NCBI RefSeq assembly: GCF_003672135.1
Contig: NC_039511.1
Coordinates: 2,134,464 to 2,198,463 of the forward strand
DNA length: 64,000 bases
Direction of reading: 5' to 3'
Source: Ooceraea biroi
Lineage: Eukaryota > Arthropoda > Insecta > Hymenoptera > Formicidae
The notes beneath the pieces were generated by a model. It was not told the origin of the DNA and made no database searches. It saw only the letters and a program-made list of their open reading frames with translations. Position 1 is the stretch's first letter; each line of letters begins with the position of its first letter. This document shows positions 25,661 to 37,694 of the stretch, in pieces. Both the position numbers and the translations under genes were made by a program.

Positions 25661-25825
25661 CGCGCCGAGTTGTAGCTATTCATGGTATGTACTTTCCATA
25701 CCGCTGGAAAATGCTCACTTGTATCATTACCGAGCGTAACGAACTAGTTCACGTCCACTTTGTCAGGCGGCGCCAAACGTCAGGAGGCTGGTGGCCGCTC
25801 TCAGGTTTCTCTCTGCTACTACTTC

Positions 25826-26268
25826 CCTTTTCGTCAGTGGCGATTCGTAGCGGAATGTTTGGGAACCAACAAATATAATTCCCCAGACTAACGCTGCGAA
25901 ATATAAGACGCCATCGCACTTCAGCTAAAGAGATGGTGTTCAAAAACTATATTTGTGCATGAACGCAGTTCAAAAAAATAATTTCACTCAATTAAATCCT
26001 TCCTCAAAAGATCGCCACTAATTTAATAAATTACAAGCCACATTCGCGTTGCCGCTTGACGGTCCCTAGGGGAATTTCGCGTTATCGATCGCCAGCGGTT
26101 GACGACGCTGAATTCGACGGTGCCGTTTGAAAGAGACGTGCGTTACGAGCGAACTCGCGCGATGACTACTGTGATGTGCGTGGATTCCTGAACGGACGAG
26201 ATTGTTGTTCCTTAGTAGTGCGACGAAGGCAAGGCCGCGTCAACTGACGCATCAGTGCAGCCGACAAC
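25826..26268 (+). promoter_or_regulatory. upstream region and leader of RanBP2
   Basis: The sequence changes from AT-rich to CpG-rich at about 26040 and stays so through the start codon at 26269 and into intron 1 (to about 26800). This CpG-rich block is the probable promoter and first exon of RanBP2. No TATA box is evident. Confidence 0.45.
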
Positions 26269-29200
26269 ATGTTCCACTCCAAGAAGGACGTCGATCGTCA
26301 CGTACAGAACATCTTCAGCAAGCTCCGGAACGAGAACGAGGTGAGGTTACGCCGACCGCACGCCCGAGAGCGGTCTTCTCGGCCGAGATCGCCGCGCGCG
26401 TGCAGCCGAATGAGCGTCCGCTCGATCTTGCGGGCGCCAGCAACGAGACCGGCCTCGATCGGACGCACCGTTCGATCTATTGAACAACATCGTGTCTATC
26501 GTCCGATATATACCGGAGACCTTGAGTCGTCACTCCAAAGAGTACGCGCGAGCGCACGTTGCTATATATGATGGCGAATTTTCGCGGGAAACCTACGCAA
26601 TATCGATACTTCTCGCGATGACGGTTGATCGCTTGCAGGTCGCGACGTAGAGTTATTTGTAGATGTACCTACTAATCGAATCGTTTTTACGTAAACAGCT
26701 GTTGTTATTGCGTTTGCCTGATAACGGTCGTCGGCCAAACGCGCCCTTACTTTGGAAGGTGCGCGTGATACATCGCAGGGCGACGTTTGCGTAACGGTTG
26801 CCATCTTTCAAACCGGATTCAAAGTAGAAAGAGATCGTATTGTGATATCAATATCATTATTTCGATCAGTTTTTTGTATATAATTATTTTAACGATTATT
26901 TTGCTAACTATTTGATTAATATTTTGCTATATTGTAACAACTTGAAAATCTATTTAAATATGAAGCGCCTATATTTAATCACACCGATGATTCATTGCAT
27001 GATTCATTGTTAAATGACACGTATATTTTTTTAAATTTTAGATTTAATTTTGCATGTAAAAAGTTTTTATTGAATTTTAAACTAAATATTGTATTAAATT
27101 ACGAGATCTACAGTTTTTAAACTTAATTTAAAATTTTTTTGCAGAGAAATCTTAGATGTTACAATGTTGCCAAACTGTACTATCAAGTAAACGATTATGA
27201 ATCTACAAAAAGATACGTATCCAGTTACTTAGAGGTACGAGATAGTTCTGCTAGCGCACATAAATTGTTAGGTCAGGCGTACGAGGGACTTGGTCAAAAG
27301 GAAGCAGCTTTTAACGAGTATAAGACATCCCTTGAGCTTGAAGGGAGGCAAGATGATCTCGTCTTAAAGGGTAAGAGATCAAAGATTGCTATTTTCTATT
27401 TACTTTTTTCCATTCTTTGAAACATTTTTACATTTCCTAAATGTAATATCTGTTTTTAAAATATATTTTCTTTTTTCATATTTTACAGTGTGTGAATTAT
27501 TGGTTGACACGGATATAAGATTGGATGCCAGCAAAGTAAAATACTGGATTGAAAGAGCTGACAAACAATTTCCACATCATCCGGTTGTTTTCCAATTGAA
27601 GGAGAAATTGTTGACCGTAGAAAGACCAAATAACAGCAGTAAAGATCTTGAAGCACTCATCGCATGTAAGTGAATGCTGCTCGTTCTCGGACTAAAGATA
27701 ATTATGGTACAGTAAAAATTATGCAAGATAATTTTCTTCAGCTGAATTGGCGGCGAGACCGACTGACGTCCAGCTTCGCGTCAAGCTGCTAAATCATTAT
27801 ATGTCGGAAAACAAATTAGATAAAGCTTACGAGCATGCCATTAGCGTGGAAGGCAGTGTTCGTCATAGAAACAGCATTATATGGTATCAACTATTGTACG
27901 AGTTACTGACAAAGTGCAAAGAGACCAAATCCAGCGACTGGTTTTTCTGGTTCTACTATGCATCTGCATCGGAGAGGTACGCAGCACTGTGTCTCAAGGA
28001 GCAAGGCAGTGAAATGAAGAAAAGCATTCCAGAGGCGACTCAGGCAGTATTTAAGTGAGTATATCGAACGATATATGTGTTGAATCTAAAAATATTGTTT
28101 TTAATGATTTTATTTTTAATTTAAAAATATTGTTTTTCAATTGTAAAAAAGATAACGAAACTTTTTCTAACGTACTGTACATAATGTGGTCTGTCACTGC
28201 CGATGTTCATGAAATGAAAATTACATTTCACAGCTTTGATCAAAATCTCAAGGAGATGAACTCGAAGGAGTTTTCAAAAGAGCAATACCCCTTTACGGAG
28301 TACTTGTTCACGCACCTGTGGGGTCAGTTGAATTTCCACCTGGCGTGTTTGCTGTTGCGCAAAACGAAACGCGAGCAAGGCAGCTGGAGCGAAGCAGGCA
28401 GACTGTCTGCGCCCCTGTTCTTGACGGCGTTGGACGTGGGTACATTGCCAACCACCGGAACACGCGTGCATCTAGTAGCTGACGAACTTAAAAATCACTA
28501 CAATGCATGGAACAAAGAGGCATCGTATCGCTGTTGCCAAGCCGGTACGCGAAATGTCCCACAATATTTATTATATATATTGCATTGCAAAAATTTTTGT
28601 TAACATTATCTCGTATTTAGGTCACATTCTTCAAGACTATGCCAAGGACGATATGAAAAAGCTGATGGATAAGACAGATAAATTTTGTACGGGATTCTGG
28701 AGAGAGCGTGTCTTTCAGGTATAAATCCATTAAACTTCGCATGAATTACATTTTATAATTATAATAAAATAGTATCTCGTTCTATTTTTAAACAAATTTA
28801 TGTATCTTCCAGAGAATTTTCCTGAACAAGATCTATGTTGACCATTCACGGACTTCATACTTTTGCAATTACTCAACTTCTGATTCCTTACCTCTCCGTT
28901 TCTGTACTGCGGCTCAACTAAGACTTTACTATCAACGTGCGTATGACCATGATAATTAATTGAAAACATTAAATGTTAAAAGATTGCTTTAAAAGTAATA
29001 GACACGGGTTGTTTCTATTTATAGGTGCGCAAATGGTATGGCCCGATTCGTTGCATCATCAAATTTGGTTCGGAATGAAATTTCGGCCTCACTACAAAGA
29101 CAGCACCTTTCCGGACGCGTATTCGCACGTGTTCCCATCTCTGCAGGTCTCGGTGTCCAACACGAGTCAAGCGTCGCCCGAGAGCTTATGTTTGATGGAC

Positions 29201-32200
29201 ATCGACGCCTTTCTGAACATGGCGATAATGTGCGCTTCTGCCGTACTGGAGGAGCAACAACTCAACAGCTTCATGAATCCTGAAAAATTGCCAACATTGC
29301 CGGTCGACTTGACCTCGACACTCTCTACTAGTAATCAGGAAAAATGGTGGTCCGCAGCGTACAGGATGTACTCCAAGCAGGAAGACAACGACATCGGCGA
29401 CATCGGCGAATTGCGGCAGGAATTGCAGCAGGGTCTGGAAGTCGTGCGCTGTATCGGCAATCACGGTCTGCATCCGGTGCTGCTGGTGCACTTGGCACGC
29501 ATGTTCCATTACCGCGCAGTGCAGGGAAGGGAGAAGGAGGAGGAGGAGGACGTTCTGCCTTGGGAGGCACGTTCCGACATGTACTGGACTGCCGCTATAC
29601 CGCTGTTGGGGAGATTGCAGAACAATCAGACGTTACGTATGTCTCCGTCGAAGCTGTTCAATTATCAGGGCAAAGAGATGAACACCAACGAGGTGGCCGA
29701 CGCCCTCGAGGAGGGGAAATTCCAGTTGGCGCAGCGTTTCGTGCGCGAGAAGCAGTACGAGCAGGCAATCGACGCGCTGCAGCCGCTCAAGTATCCGGAG
29801 GCGTCGTTCCAGCAGGCGCTCATCTACCGAATATTCGCGGACGACATAGTGAATAACACGCCGCGCGAGAGCCTCACGTCCGAGATGCGATCGCAGCACA
29901 TCATAATGCTGTCGAAGGCGAGGAACTGCCTTTACCTCACGCTCGACCGACTCCGCAGTCCCGGCATGAATCCTAAGCACCCTTTGAACGCGGAGCTCGC
30001 GGATCACATCGCCATCATCGAAAATAAGTTGAAGCGGATCGACCCGGATCTGGGCAGAGGCGATACCAGCAGGAATGACTGCGATGGCATATCCGACGAG
30101 AGTTACTCGCCCGCTCATAGTGCTGCAGACCCAACGGTGGCCACAAATCCGGCACCGCCGGTGATAACCGCGCCGATGAGCATCTCGAACATACTAACCA
30201 CTCCGCAAAGGAATGTCCAGCGTGCGCCGAGGCATACCAGTACACCGTGCAGGCAGCAGCAGCAGGATTACTTGAACGTGTCGAAGAATCGGACGGAGGC
30301 GCGCCCAAGCCCGGAGCGTCTCGACGCTCAGATACGCCAGCTCGTACAATCACGGGACAACGAGGTACAAGAACTGGTGGAGCAGATGAAGGGAATGATG
30401 TTGCAGATGAAGACTTTGACTGAGAAGGTGGACAATCTGACGAAGGAGGTGGTGGAATCGCGTAAGGAGAGCCAGAAGCAGCAGCAGCGTACACACCAGC
30501 AGCAACAGAACGTCAATCCCTCCGTTGACCCTGACGATTTCTATGTCTTCGACGACGATGAATACAGCGATCTGAATACGTATTCGAATCAACCCGCTGG
30601 CCCACCCGCTTCCTCGATCTCCGGCAACATGTTTACGTCGCAACATCGGCATCCTTACTCACCGCTGGTGTACCCATCCGCGACCGTGTTCCAGGGATAC
30701 TACCAGGGCGGAATACCGTTCACCGATCCGAACACGCAGGCGGCGATCTCGAACCTGTATCAGCACACCGTTTATCCGATGCCAGTGTTGTATCCCAATC
30801 AGTCGAAGGTGCCGGATAATCCGTTGCAACAGGGGCTCTTCGCATCGACGCTACCCTCACAATTGCCCGAACTCATGCCGGGAGCCGCTGCTGCGGCAGC
30901 GGCGGCGGCGGCGGCGGCGGCGGCGGTACCGAATCCGCCGTTGCAGATGCCGTTGCCGTTGCAACAGAAGATCGAGACGCCACGAACGAAGCCCGAGGCG
31001 ACGAGAATCGCCTCTACTACAACCACGACAACGACGGCCATCAAGAGCGCGCCGGTGAACAAGGCGCCACCCGTGAACGTGGTCATTACGTCGTCCGACA
31101 CTCTACCGACCACGGTGCCGCCCGTGCAGCCGATCCTGAGTGTCACTATACCGCCACAGTATCGACTAGGAGCACCAGGCACCTTCACCTCGACGCCCAT
31201 GACGACGGCGACTACGGCGACGATGGCAACGATGGGCATGACGCCTACAACAATAACGAAATTGCCAACGTTGTCCGATGCACCGCACTGCTACCAGATA
31301 CCCATGCCCTCGCAGGCTACTATACCGACTACTGTCAATCTTCCACCGTCAACAATCTACGTCACGTTGGGTAATAACATACCACCGATGTACACCAGCT
31401 TAACGTCTAACGTGCCGGTCATGACTACGCAGGCGACTCAGGAGACGATTGCTCCTTGGTCAAGCGCTCATCAGAACGAAACCACCACTAAGACCACTGA
31501 TACCAATATCAAACCTATATACGAACCGATCGACTCGCCGAATACTTCCACGGAAGTATGCGAACAGGAGCATGACCCTATACCAGATTTCGTACCCGTC
31601 ATACCGTTGCCTGCGAAGGTGAAGATCACCACTGGTGAGGAGGATGAAGTCTCCCTGTATTGCGGCCGAGCGAAATTGTTCCGTTTCGCCGACAAAGAAT
31701 GGAAGGAGCGTGGTGTCGGTTACGTAAAACTGCTGCGCAACGCAGAGGACAAAGTACGTCTACTTATGCGTCGCGATCAAGTTCTGAAGATCTGCGCGAA
31801 TCACATGCTAAGACCCGATATGGAACTCACTGCTATGCCAAATAACAACAAGGCTTGGTGCTGGGTCGCTAACGACTTCGCCGACGAGGAGGTGAAACTG
31901 GAGAAGCTCTGCATCAGATTCAAGACTGTTGAAGAGGCGACAGCGTTTAAGGAGGCCTTCGACCAAGCTAAACTCAACTTTTCTGCAACGTCGCCGGAGA
32001 AGTCGTCCAAGACGAGCGACAAGACCGGTTCAACTCCTTCCTCTAATGATAAAGACGCGTCCAAAAATCAGAAATCATCAGCGACGCAACAAGCGAAGAT
32101 TACTTCAACAACGGAAGTAACTTCGACGGACAAATCGAAAACCGGCGCGACGACGCTAGGAGGGTTCATCTTCAGCTCGACGCCCATCATACAGGAAGTC

Positions 32201-35200
32201 GGCGATACCGATGCGAATAAGAACTCGAAAAAATCCGAAGAACCGGCGAAAGTCAGTCCATTCAGTGGATTTTCGTTTACCAAATCGTCTAGTAAACCCG
32301 AAACGAAGGTTACGACTACTACCACAACGAGTACTACGACACCAACTACGAGTTACGTTTTCAGCATGCTCGCGACTCCGATAATGACTTCGCAGTCTGT
32401 TCTGATGAACCAAAGCACGACACCGATATTTACTTCAGCCACATCCAGTCAAAATCCCACGGCATTGAGAAGACCTCGTCTGCCGCCACCTGGTGCAAAA
32501 GCAGACTCGTCTAATGACGAAGCACGACCACAAACTGAAAGCGAGGAGAAGTTGTTTGACGGAATAGCAAGCCTTCAATGTCAGGATGTGAACAACAGCA
32601 GCACTAAGCAGTGGAAGAACAAGGGCAAAGGATCATTGAAGGTGCTGTTAGACCTAAACTCTGGAAAGCTTCGTTTACTGCTGACAGATGACGGAGGAAG
32701 CAAGCTCTATGGCCATGGAATTCCACTGGAGATGGCATTTACGTACAAGAGCGGCGCTACGGTCGTCAATTGGACCGTTCCAAAGGACATCAAGGAGCCT
32801 GGCAAGGTCTGGTCGCTGTATGCCGCAACCTTCAGCAGTCCGGAACTAGCCTCCCGGTTCTACAATATCGTATGGAACTCTCAGCAGAAGTTAACTAAAG
32901 GCTGCAGTGCGAGCGAAGTCGCGAAGGAACTCGGGAAGAAGGCTCAAGCATCATCGAGCGAGAAAAAGCCGCAAAGCGTGGACAAGTCTCAGCCGCCGCC
33001 GTTGTCGGAACTGTTCAAGCCGCCGACTGGTTCCTGGGAGTGCAATAGCTGTTACACCAGGAACAATGCTACGGACATGAAGTGCGTGGCTTGCGAGGCT
33101 CCGTCGCCTTCGGCGGCGAGCAATAACAAGACCGGCTCCGCCGCAGTTACCGCTAAACCCGTTGATTCCACTGGCAAACCACCGTTGTCGGAGTTGTTCA
33201 AGCCGGCTGCCGGTTCCTGGTCCTGCCCGGGATGTTACCTAGTCAATTCCGGCGCAAATGTATACTGCGTCGCCTGCGACAAACCCAAGGACCCGTCGCA
33301 GCCACCGAAACCGCAGCAGAACGTTTTCCAACTGAGCGTGTCTTCGTCCTCTGCTACAGCGCCGATGACCACGTTCTCCTTCGGCATACCCAAGGACGCG
33401 GCCAAGAAGACGACAACCAACACCGGTTTTAGTTTCCGAATGGAGGATAAGGGTACGAGCGACAGCGCGAAGGCGACACCGACCAAGCCAGAAGAAACCA
33501 CTGGCACTACCAACTTCGTGTTCGGCATGCCAGTGAAAACCGGCGGCATGCTAAATTCGGGCGACAAGCCGTTCACCTTCGGCTCGCCTACCAAATCGTT
33601 CAACTTTAATTTCGCGTCCAAGTCACCAACTAAATCGCCCGGTGGCGGCGGCGGCGGCGAGAACAGCGAAGACGAAGTGGTAGAGAGTGAGGATATTCAT
33701 TTCTCGCCGGTCGTGCCATTGCCTGACAAGATCGAGGTGAAGACTGGCGAGGAGGACGAAGAGGTGCTCTACAGTCATCGAGCGAAGCTGTTCAGATTCG
33801 ACACCGCGGTGAAAGAGTGGAAAGAACGTGGATTGGGTGACATCAAGCTGCTGCGGCACAAGGAAACCGACAAATTGCGACTGATCATGCGGCGGGACCA
33901 TGTGCTGAAACTGTGCTTAAATCATCTGCTGTCCGCCGAGTTGGAATTCACACCGAAGGACGAGAAAACATGGCTGTGGACCACGGCAGATTACAGCGAT
34001 GGCGAAATCGAGTACATGCAGTTTGCGTGTCGCTTCAAAACGTCCGAAATCGCGGCGCAATTCAAGGAAGCGATCGACAACGCCAGAAGAAGTATCACGT
34101 CATCGGGTAGCAGTGAGAAGGCAGGCAAGCCGACAAGGAAAGCGCAGGCGACGAAGACCAGTTCGCCAGTTCAGGAAATCGAAATCGTTTATGAAACAAA
34201 GGTCACGCCGGAAGAGAAGGCCGCCGCCCTAAAACTGCAGTTGCCGGAGAACTTCTACGCCTATAAACAGAAGGAAGATTGCCGCGGCTGTAGAGGCTGC
34301 AAGGAACCGGGCACAGTGTTGTATCCTGACACTACTGCGCAAGACTTGGACAGGAAATCCAGAGCGGAAGAGAAGAAATTCGTAACTCCGTCGAAACTCG
34401 CATCGAACGTGACGACTTCGCCGCCCAGCAATGCAGGCAAGGGTACTGAGATTGCTCAGAGCACGCCTCAGTCCACATCCGTGAAGAACGGATTCTCCTT
34501 CGCGATGACATCTGCCAAGACGACTCCCGCCACCTCGAACATCTTCGACGGCTCCACCATGAGCTTTGGCACCGGGGATCTAAAACTGTTCAATGATAAG
34601 AAGACCACGACTTTCTCTTTCGGCATGAACCCGCAGTTCAGTGCCAATGAGACAGCGGAAAAGCCTACAACGACAGCAGCAAACGCCTCACTCGAGAACG
34701 TCAAGATCTGCAGTCCCTTCAATGTTCAAACTGCGCAGACAACCGATTCAACCGGGCAGCCGGTATTTGGCCAAGCGACGTCGACAGCGTCGATATTTAA
34801 AACGCCCACTTTTACCTTCGATAGCAGCAAGAATATATTCGGTGGCGGCGCGAAAACCTCGACCTCGGACTTGCCGAAGACCCCTATCTTCGGAGGGAGT
34901 GGCGACAGCAGTTCCCTGCCGTTCGGTAATTCGCTTTCTCCCTTCAACATGAAGACGTCTACTTCCACCACCGCGGCGAACTCCTCTCCGTCGTTTACCA
35001 CGAGTGCTCTGGGCAGTGGTTCCTTCGTCTTCGGTTCCGCGATCACGGGAAGTACCGCTACTACCACGTCAGCAGCCACGTTCAATGTGGCCAGTCAATC
35101 GAGCAATTCGACATTTGAGTCAAATACCACTAGTTCCTTCTCTAAGATGTTTGACAATAGTACCCCGTTCAGCGCCGCAATGACGACGAGCGTCTTCGGC

Positions 35201-37694
35201 GCAACGCCGGCGGCATCAAACCTCTTCGGTGGAGCGACAACGACAACGGCGCCGACAATGTCGAAAGTTTTCGGCACGACGCTACCGGACAATACTCAGA
35301 AGACTGAGGAAACCACAAATTTATTCTCGTCCAACAACGTGTCGTTCTCGGCGCTCGCTGCGACGGCGGTACAACCAGAAGCCTTCAAAGCCGGTACGTC
35401 ATGAAATCATGATCATTTGTTCGAGGAAAGATATTCGCTAGCTGTTCAAGTAAATTGAGGCATTTTCTGTTTTTAGCTTTCATTGTGATTCCCACTTGTT
35501 TGTCCAATCGCATAACGAAACCTCTCGACACATTTGCTACTTCAAACTGCCCCTTTTTCCAGATCCCAACTTTAAATTCGCTGGTGCTGGGTCATCGGTG
35601 TTCGGCTCGAAATCTGGCGCATCATCGCTCAACAGCTCGGCAACAGTTCACAACAAGTCCCACGAGGAAGCGCAGAAGGAAGACAATGAAGGCGAAGGCG
35701 ACGTAGAGAACGAGCAAGAACACGATCCTTACTTCGAGCCCATTGTACCTCTACCAGACGCCATTGAAGTTCGTACAGGCGAAGAAGATGAAGAGAAAGG
35801 TAGCCTTGGAGTATAAATTTCTAGTTAAGTTCCTGCATGAAGAAGGATTTAGATAACTGCAAGGCCAAACTCTCACCGATTTGCGAATGTATTCGCGATT
35901 GCAACGTCGATTCGACTTCTAAAGTTACTCACGTCCCGTTTCTTTCGCAGTGTTCTGCCACCGAGCGAAGTTGTACAGATATGACAACGCGACGAAGGAG
36001 TGGAAGGAGCGCGGCGTTGGCGAGATGAAGATCCTGTACCACGCGGGTCACAACAGCTACCGGCTGCTGCTGCGCCGCGAGCAAGTTTACAAGGTTGTCT
36101 GCAACTTCCTGATCACCCCGGACGTGGAGTTCCGTCCGCTCTCTACGTCAACCCAGGCCTGGATGTGGGCCGGTGTGAACTACGCCGAGCAGGAACCATG
36201 TGCCGAGCAACTGGCAGTGAAATTTAAGTCGTCCGATCTAGCCCAGCAGTTCAAGACGCACGTCGATAATATCCAACAAGAATTGCGCGAGAAGAAGATC
36301 ATTCAAGGTAGTACATAGTTAAGCCGCGAACCCCGGGCACGCTTCTTCTTTGGTCTGCTAACTTTGTTCATGGCTTCTCTGTCAGCACGACACACGTCTA
36401 TCGGTCTGTACCACGCATCTGTTTCACGGCCAGTCGTTTGTCGTTCATTTAAGTTTGAAGTATGAAAAGTGCTTATTAAATCTATTTATTATATCGAGAC
36501 CGACAATGTAACTAGCGTACATGTGTTTATGTATATATAACTAGATATTTGCATTTAATACGATGTAGCCTGGAATCTTACACAAATTTTCTGATACATG
36601 TAATCGATGTTTATATCGAAGAATTTTCAACCTGCCTTGTTAAAAACTGTGTGGTTTATGTTAATCATTTCACGCACCTGGAATTCTATATATCTGTATG
36701 CCATGTATAACAACTACAAAATAAAAACTTACACATTCTACGCGCGCCCTTATGTTCAATCTTGCAAATATCTCTGGAGGAGAACTGAATTATAATCGTC
36801 GCTCTCTTATTAACACTTAACAATACTCGGAAAAAGTCCCTACGAAAAAGTCTCCCCTGTAAATATATGCTCGTGCGTTCTCAAACAAGATGAACGTATG
36901 TATCTTGATATCTCAAGTGCAAATGCATGCTTCAGTGAAATTTCTGTGAACCTGAGAGCATATATTTTTTATGACGATGCCTCTACATATTCTCGTAGAT
37001 GAGGAGGGACGCGCCGATGAGGCGGAAGAGACCGAGGATCACGATCACGAGGGCAACGACGTGGACGAAGAGGACGAGGAAGAGAACGAAGAGGAAGACG
37101 AGGAGGATGAAGAAGTGGATGAGGACGAGGAGGAAGACGACGAGGACGATCAGCAAATGCTTCCCATAATCGAGAAACGTGCCACAGTATTTGCGAGATG
37201 GCCCGACGAGAGCAAGTGGGAACAGGTGGGCCTGGGAAATCTCGCGATTCACTACGACTCCGACATCTACGCCGAGAGGATCGTGCTTAAGCTCGACGAC
37301 TCGGATGAGTACGCGAGCAACACCATCATCAGCCTCGATACGGTGATGCAGGTAATGCAATTTGTGTGAAGAAGCTACATGCGAATCTGATTTCGAAGCA
37401 ACATTCTGCATTCCTCGTTTTATCACAAAGGTGGAAGGCAAGGAGTGCATCTGGAGCGGAATCGACTACGCCTTGGAACCTCCCATGAGAAGAGTCTTGA
37501 GGGCAGTCTTTTCGTCGGTGCAAGCGGCGCAGGAGATGCATACGTTCTTCGAGGATGTAAGTAAAGCTCGATTAAGAGCATTATATGCATGTGTATTGAG
37601 ACTTGAAACGCGCGAACGAACTCAAGACGAATGAATTTCCTCACAGGGAGTGGACAGCGCGAAACAAGCGGGCGTCGTCGAATACCAAGAGTGA
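26269..37694 (+). CDS. Nup358: nucleoporin RanBP2/Nup358 (13 exons, about 2,936 aa)
   Basis: Giant nucleoporin of the cytoplasmic pore filaments; binds Ran-GTP for transport. Exons: 26269-26340, 27145-27370, 27489-27665, 27742-28054, 28234-28544, 28621-28718, 28813-28936, 29025-35393, 35563-35799, 35951-36307, 36999-37351, 37431-37556 and 37647-37694; all phases close. N-terminal TPR region (LLGQAYEGLGQKEAAFNEY), then helical repeats to about residue 800; Gln-rich coiled coil near 900; poly-Ala at about 1,065. Canonical Ran-binding domains lie at about 1,290-1,425 (CGRAKLFRF, EWKERG), 2,000-2,130 and 2,620-2,750. Divergent ones lie at about 1,614-1,735 and 2,818-2,921, the last after an Asp/Glu-rich run. 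Two RanBP2-type zinc fingers (GSWECNSC...CVAC and GSWSCPGC...CVAC) follow repeated LSELFKP motifs at about 1,770 and 1,835. FG motifs (FSFG, VFG) fill about 2,250-2,610. No C-terminal cyclophilin domain, unlike human RanBP2. Confidence 0.96.
26341..27144 (+). other. RanBP2 intron 1
   Basis: 804 bases; the first half is CpG-rich (probably part of the promoter-proximal block) and the second half is AT-rich. No gene or repeat recognised. Confidence 0.6.
30890..30926 (+). repeat. poly-alanine codon run in RanBP2
   Basis: GCN codons, mainly GCG, encode about 15 Ala in a row; the GCG part is nearly a pure trinucleotide repeat and so prone to length change. Confidence 0.9.
36308..36998 (+). other. 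RanBP2 intron 10
   Basis: 691 bases between the exon ending the third canonical Ran-binding domain and the acidic exon 11. AT-rich, no gene or repeat recognised. An alternative end just inside the intron (stop about four codons after the donor) would give a shorter protein without the acidic/last Ran-binding part. Confidence 0.55.

Larger units (their letters stand above)
24600..25825. repeat. 1.2-kb imperfect palindrome carrying tRNA-like sequences
   Basis: The left arm (from CAGAGAGAAACCTGAGAGCGG at about 24607) is the reverse complement of the right arm (ending at about 25818). The two arms meet at about 25314, where GTTGCGGATG-type sequence faces its inverse. The arms differ by scattered substitutions and small indels. 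The left arm has an extra segment of about 165 bases (24719-24882) missing from the right, and the right arm lacks a short ATGAGTCAxxx segment near the centre. No transposase frame is seen. It could be a foldback/MITE-type element or a local inverted duplication. It begins about 170 bases upstream of the aveugle start codon. Confidence 0.75.

Noticed and set aside
28055..28603. 182-codon plus-strand frame
   Set aside because: Only 28234-28544 is coding (RanBP2 exon 5). The first part is intron 4 read through; the acceptor CACAG at 28233 restores the RanBP2 frame.
30799..31239. Long open frame on the minus strand with poly-Ala, opposite RanBP2
   Set aside because: It is the shadow of the large RanBP2 exon 8, whose plus-strand frame has clear domains. 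Others inside the exon (for example 29633-30118 and 33235-33621, minus) are shadows too.
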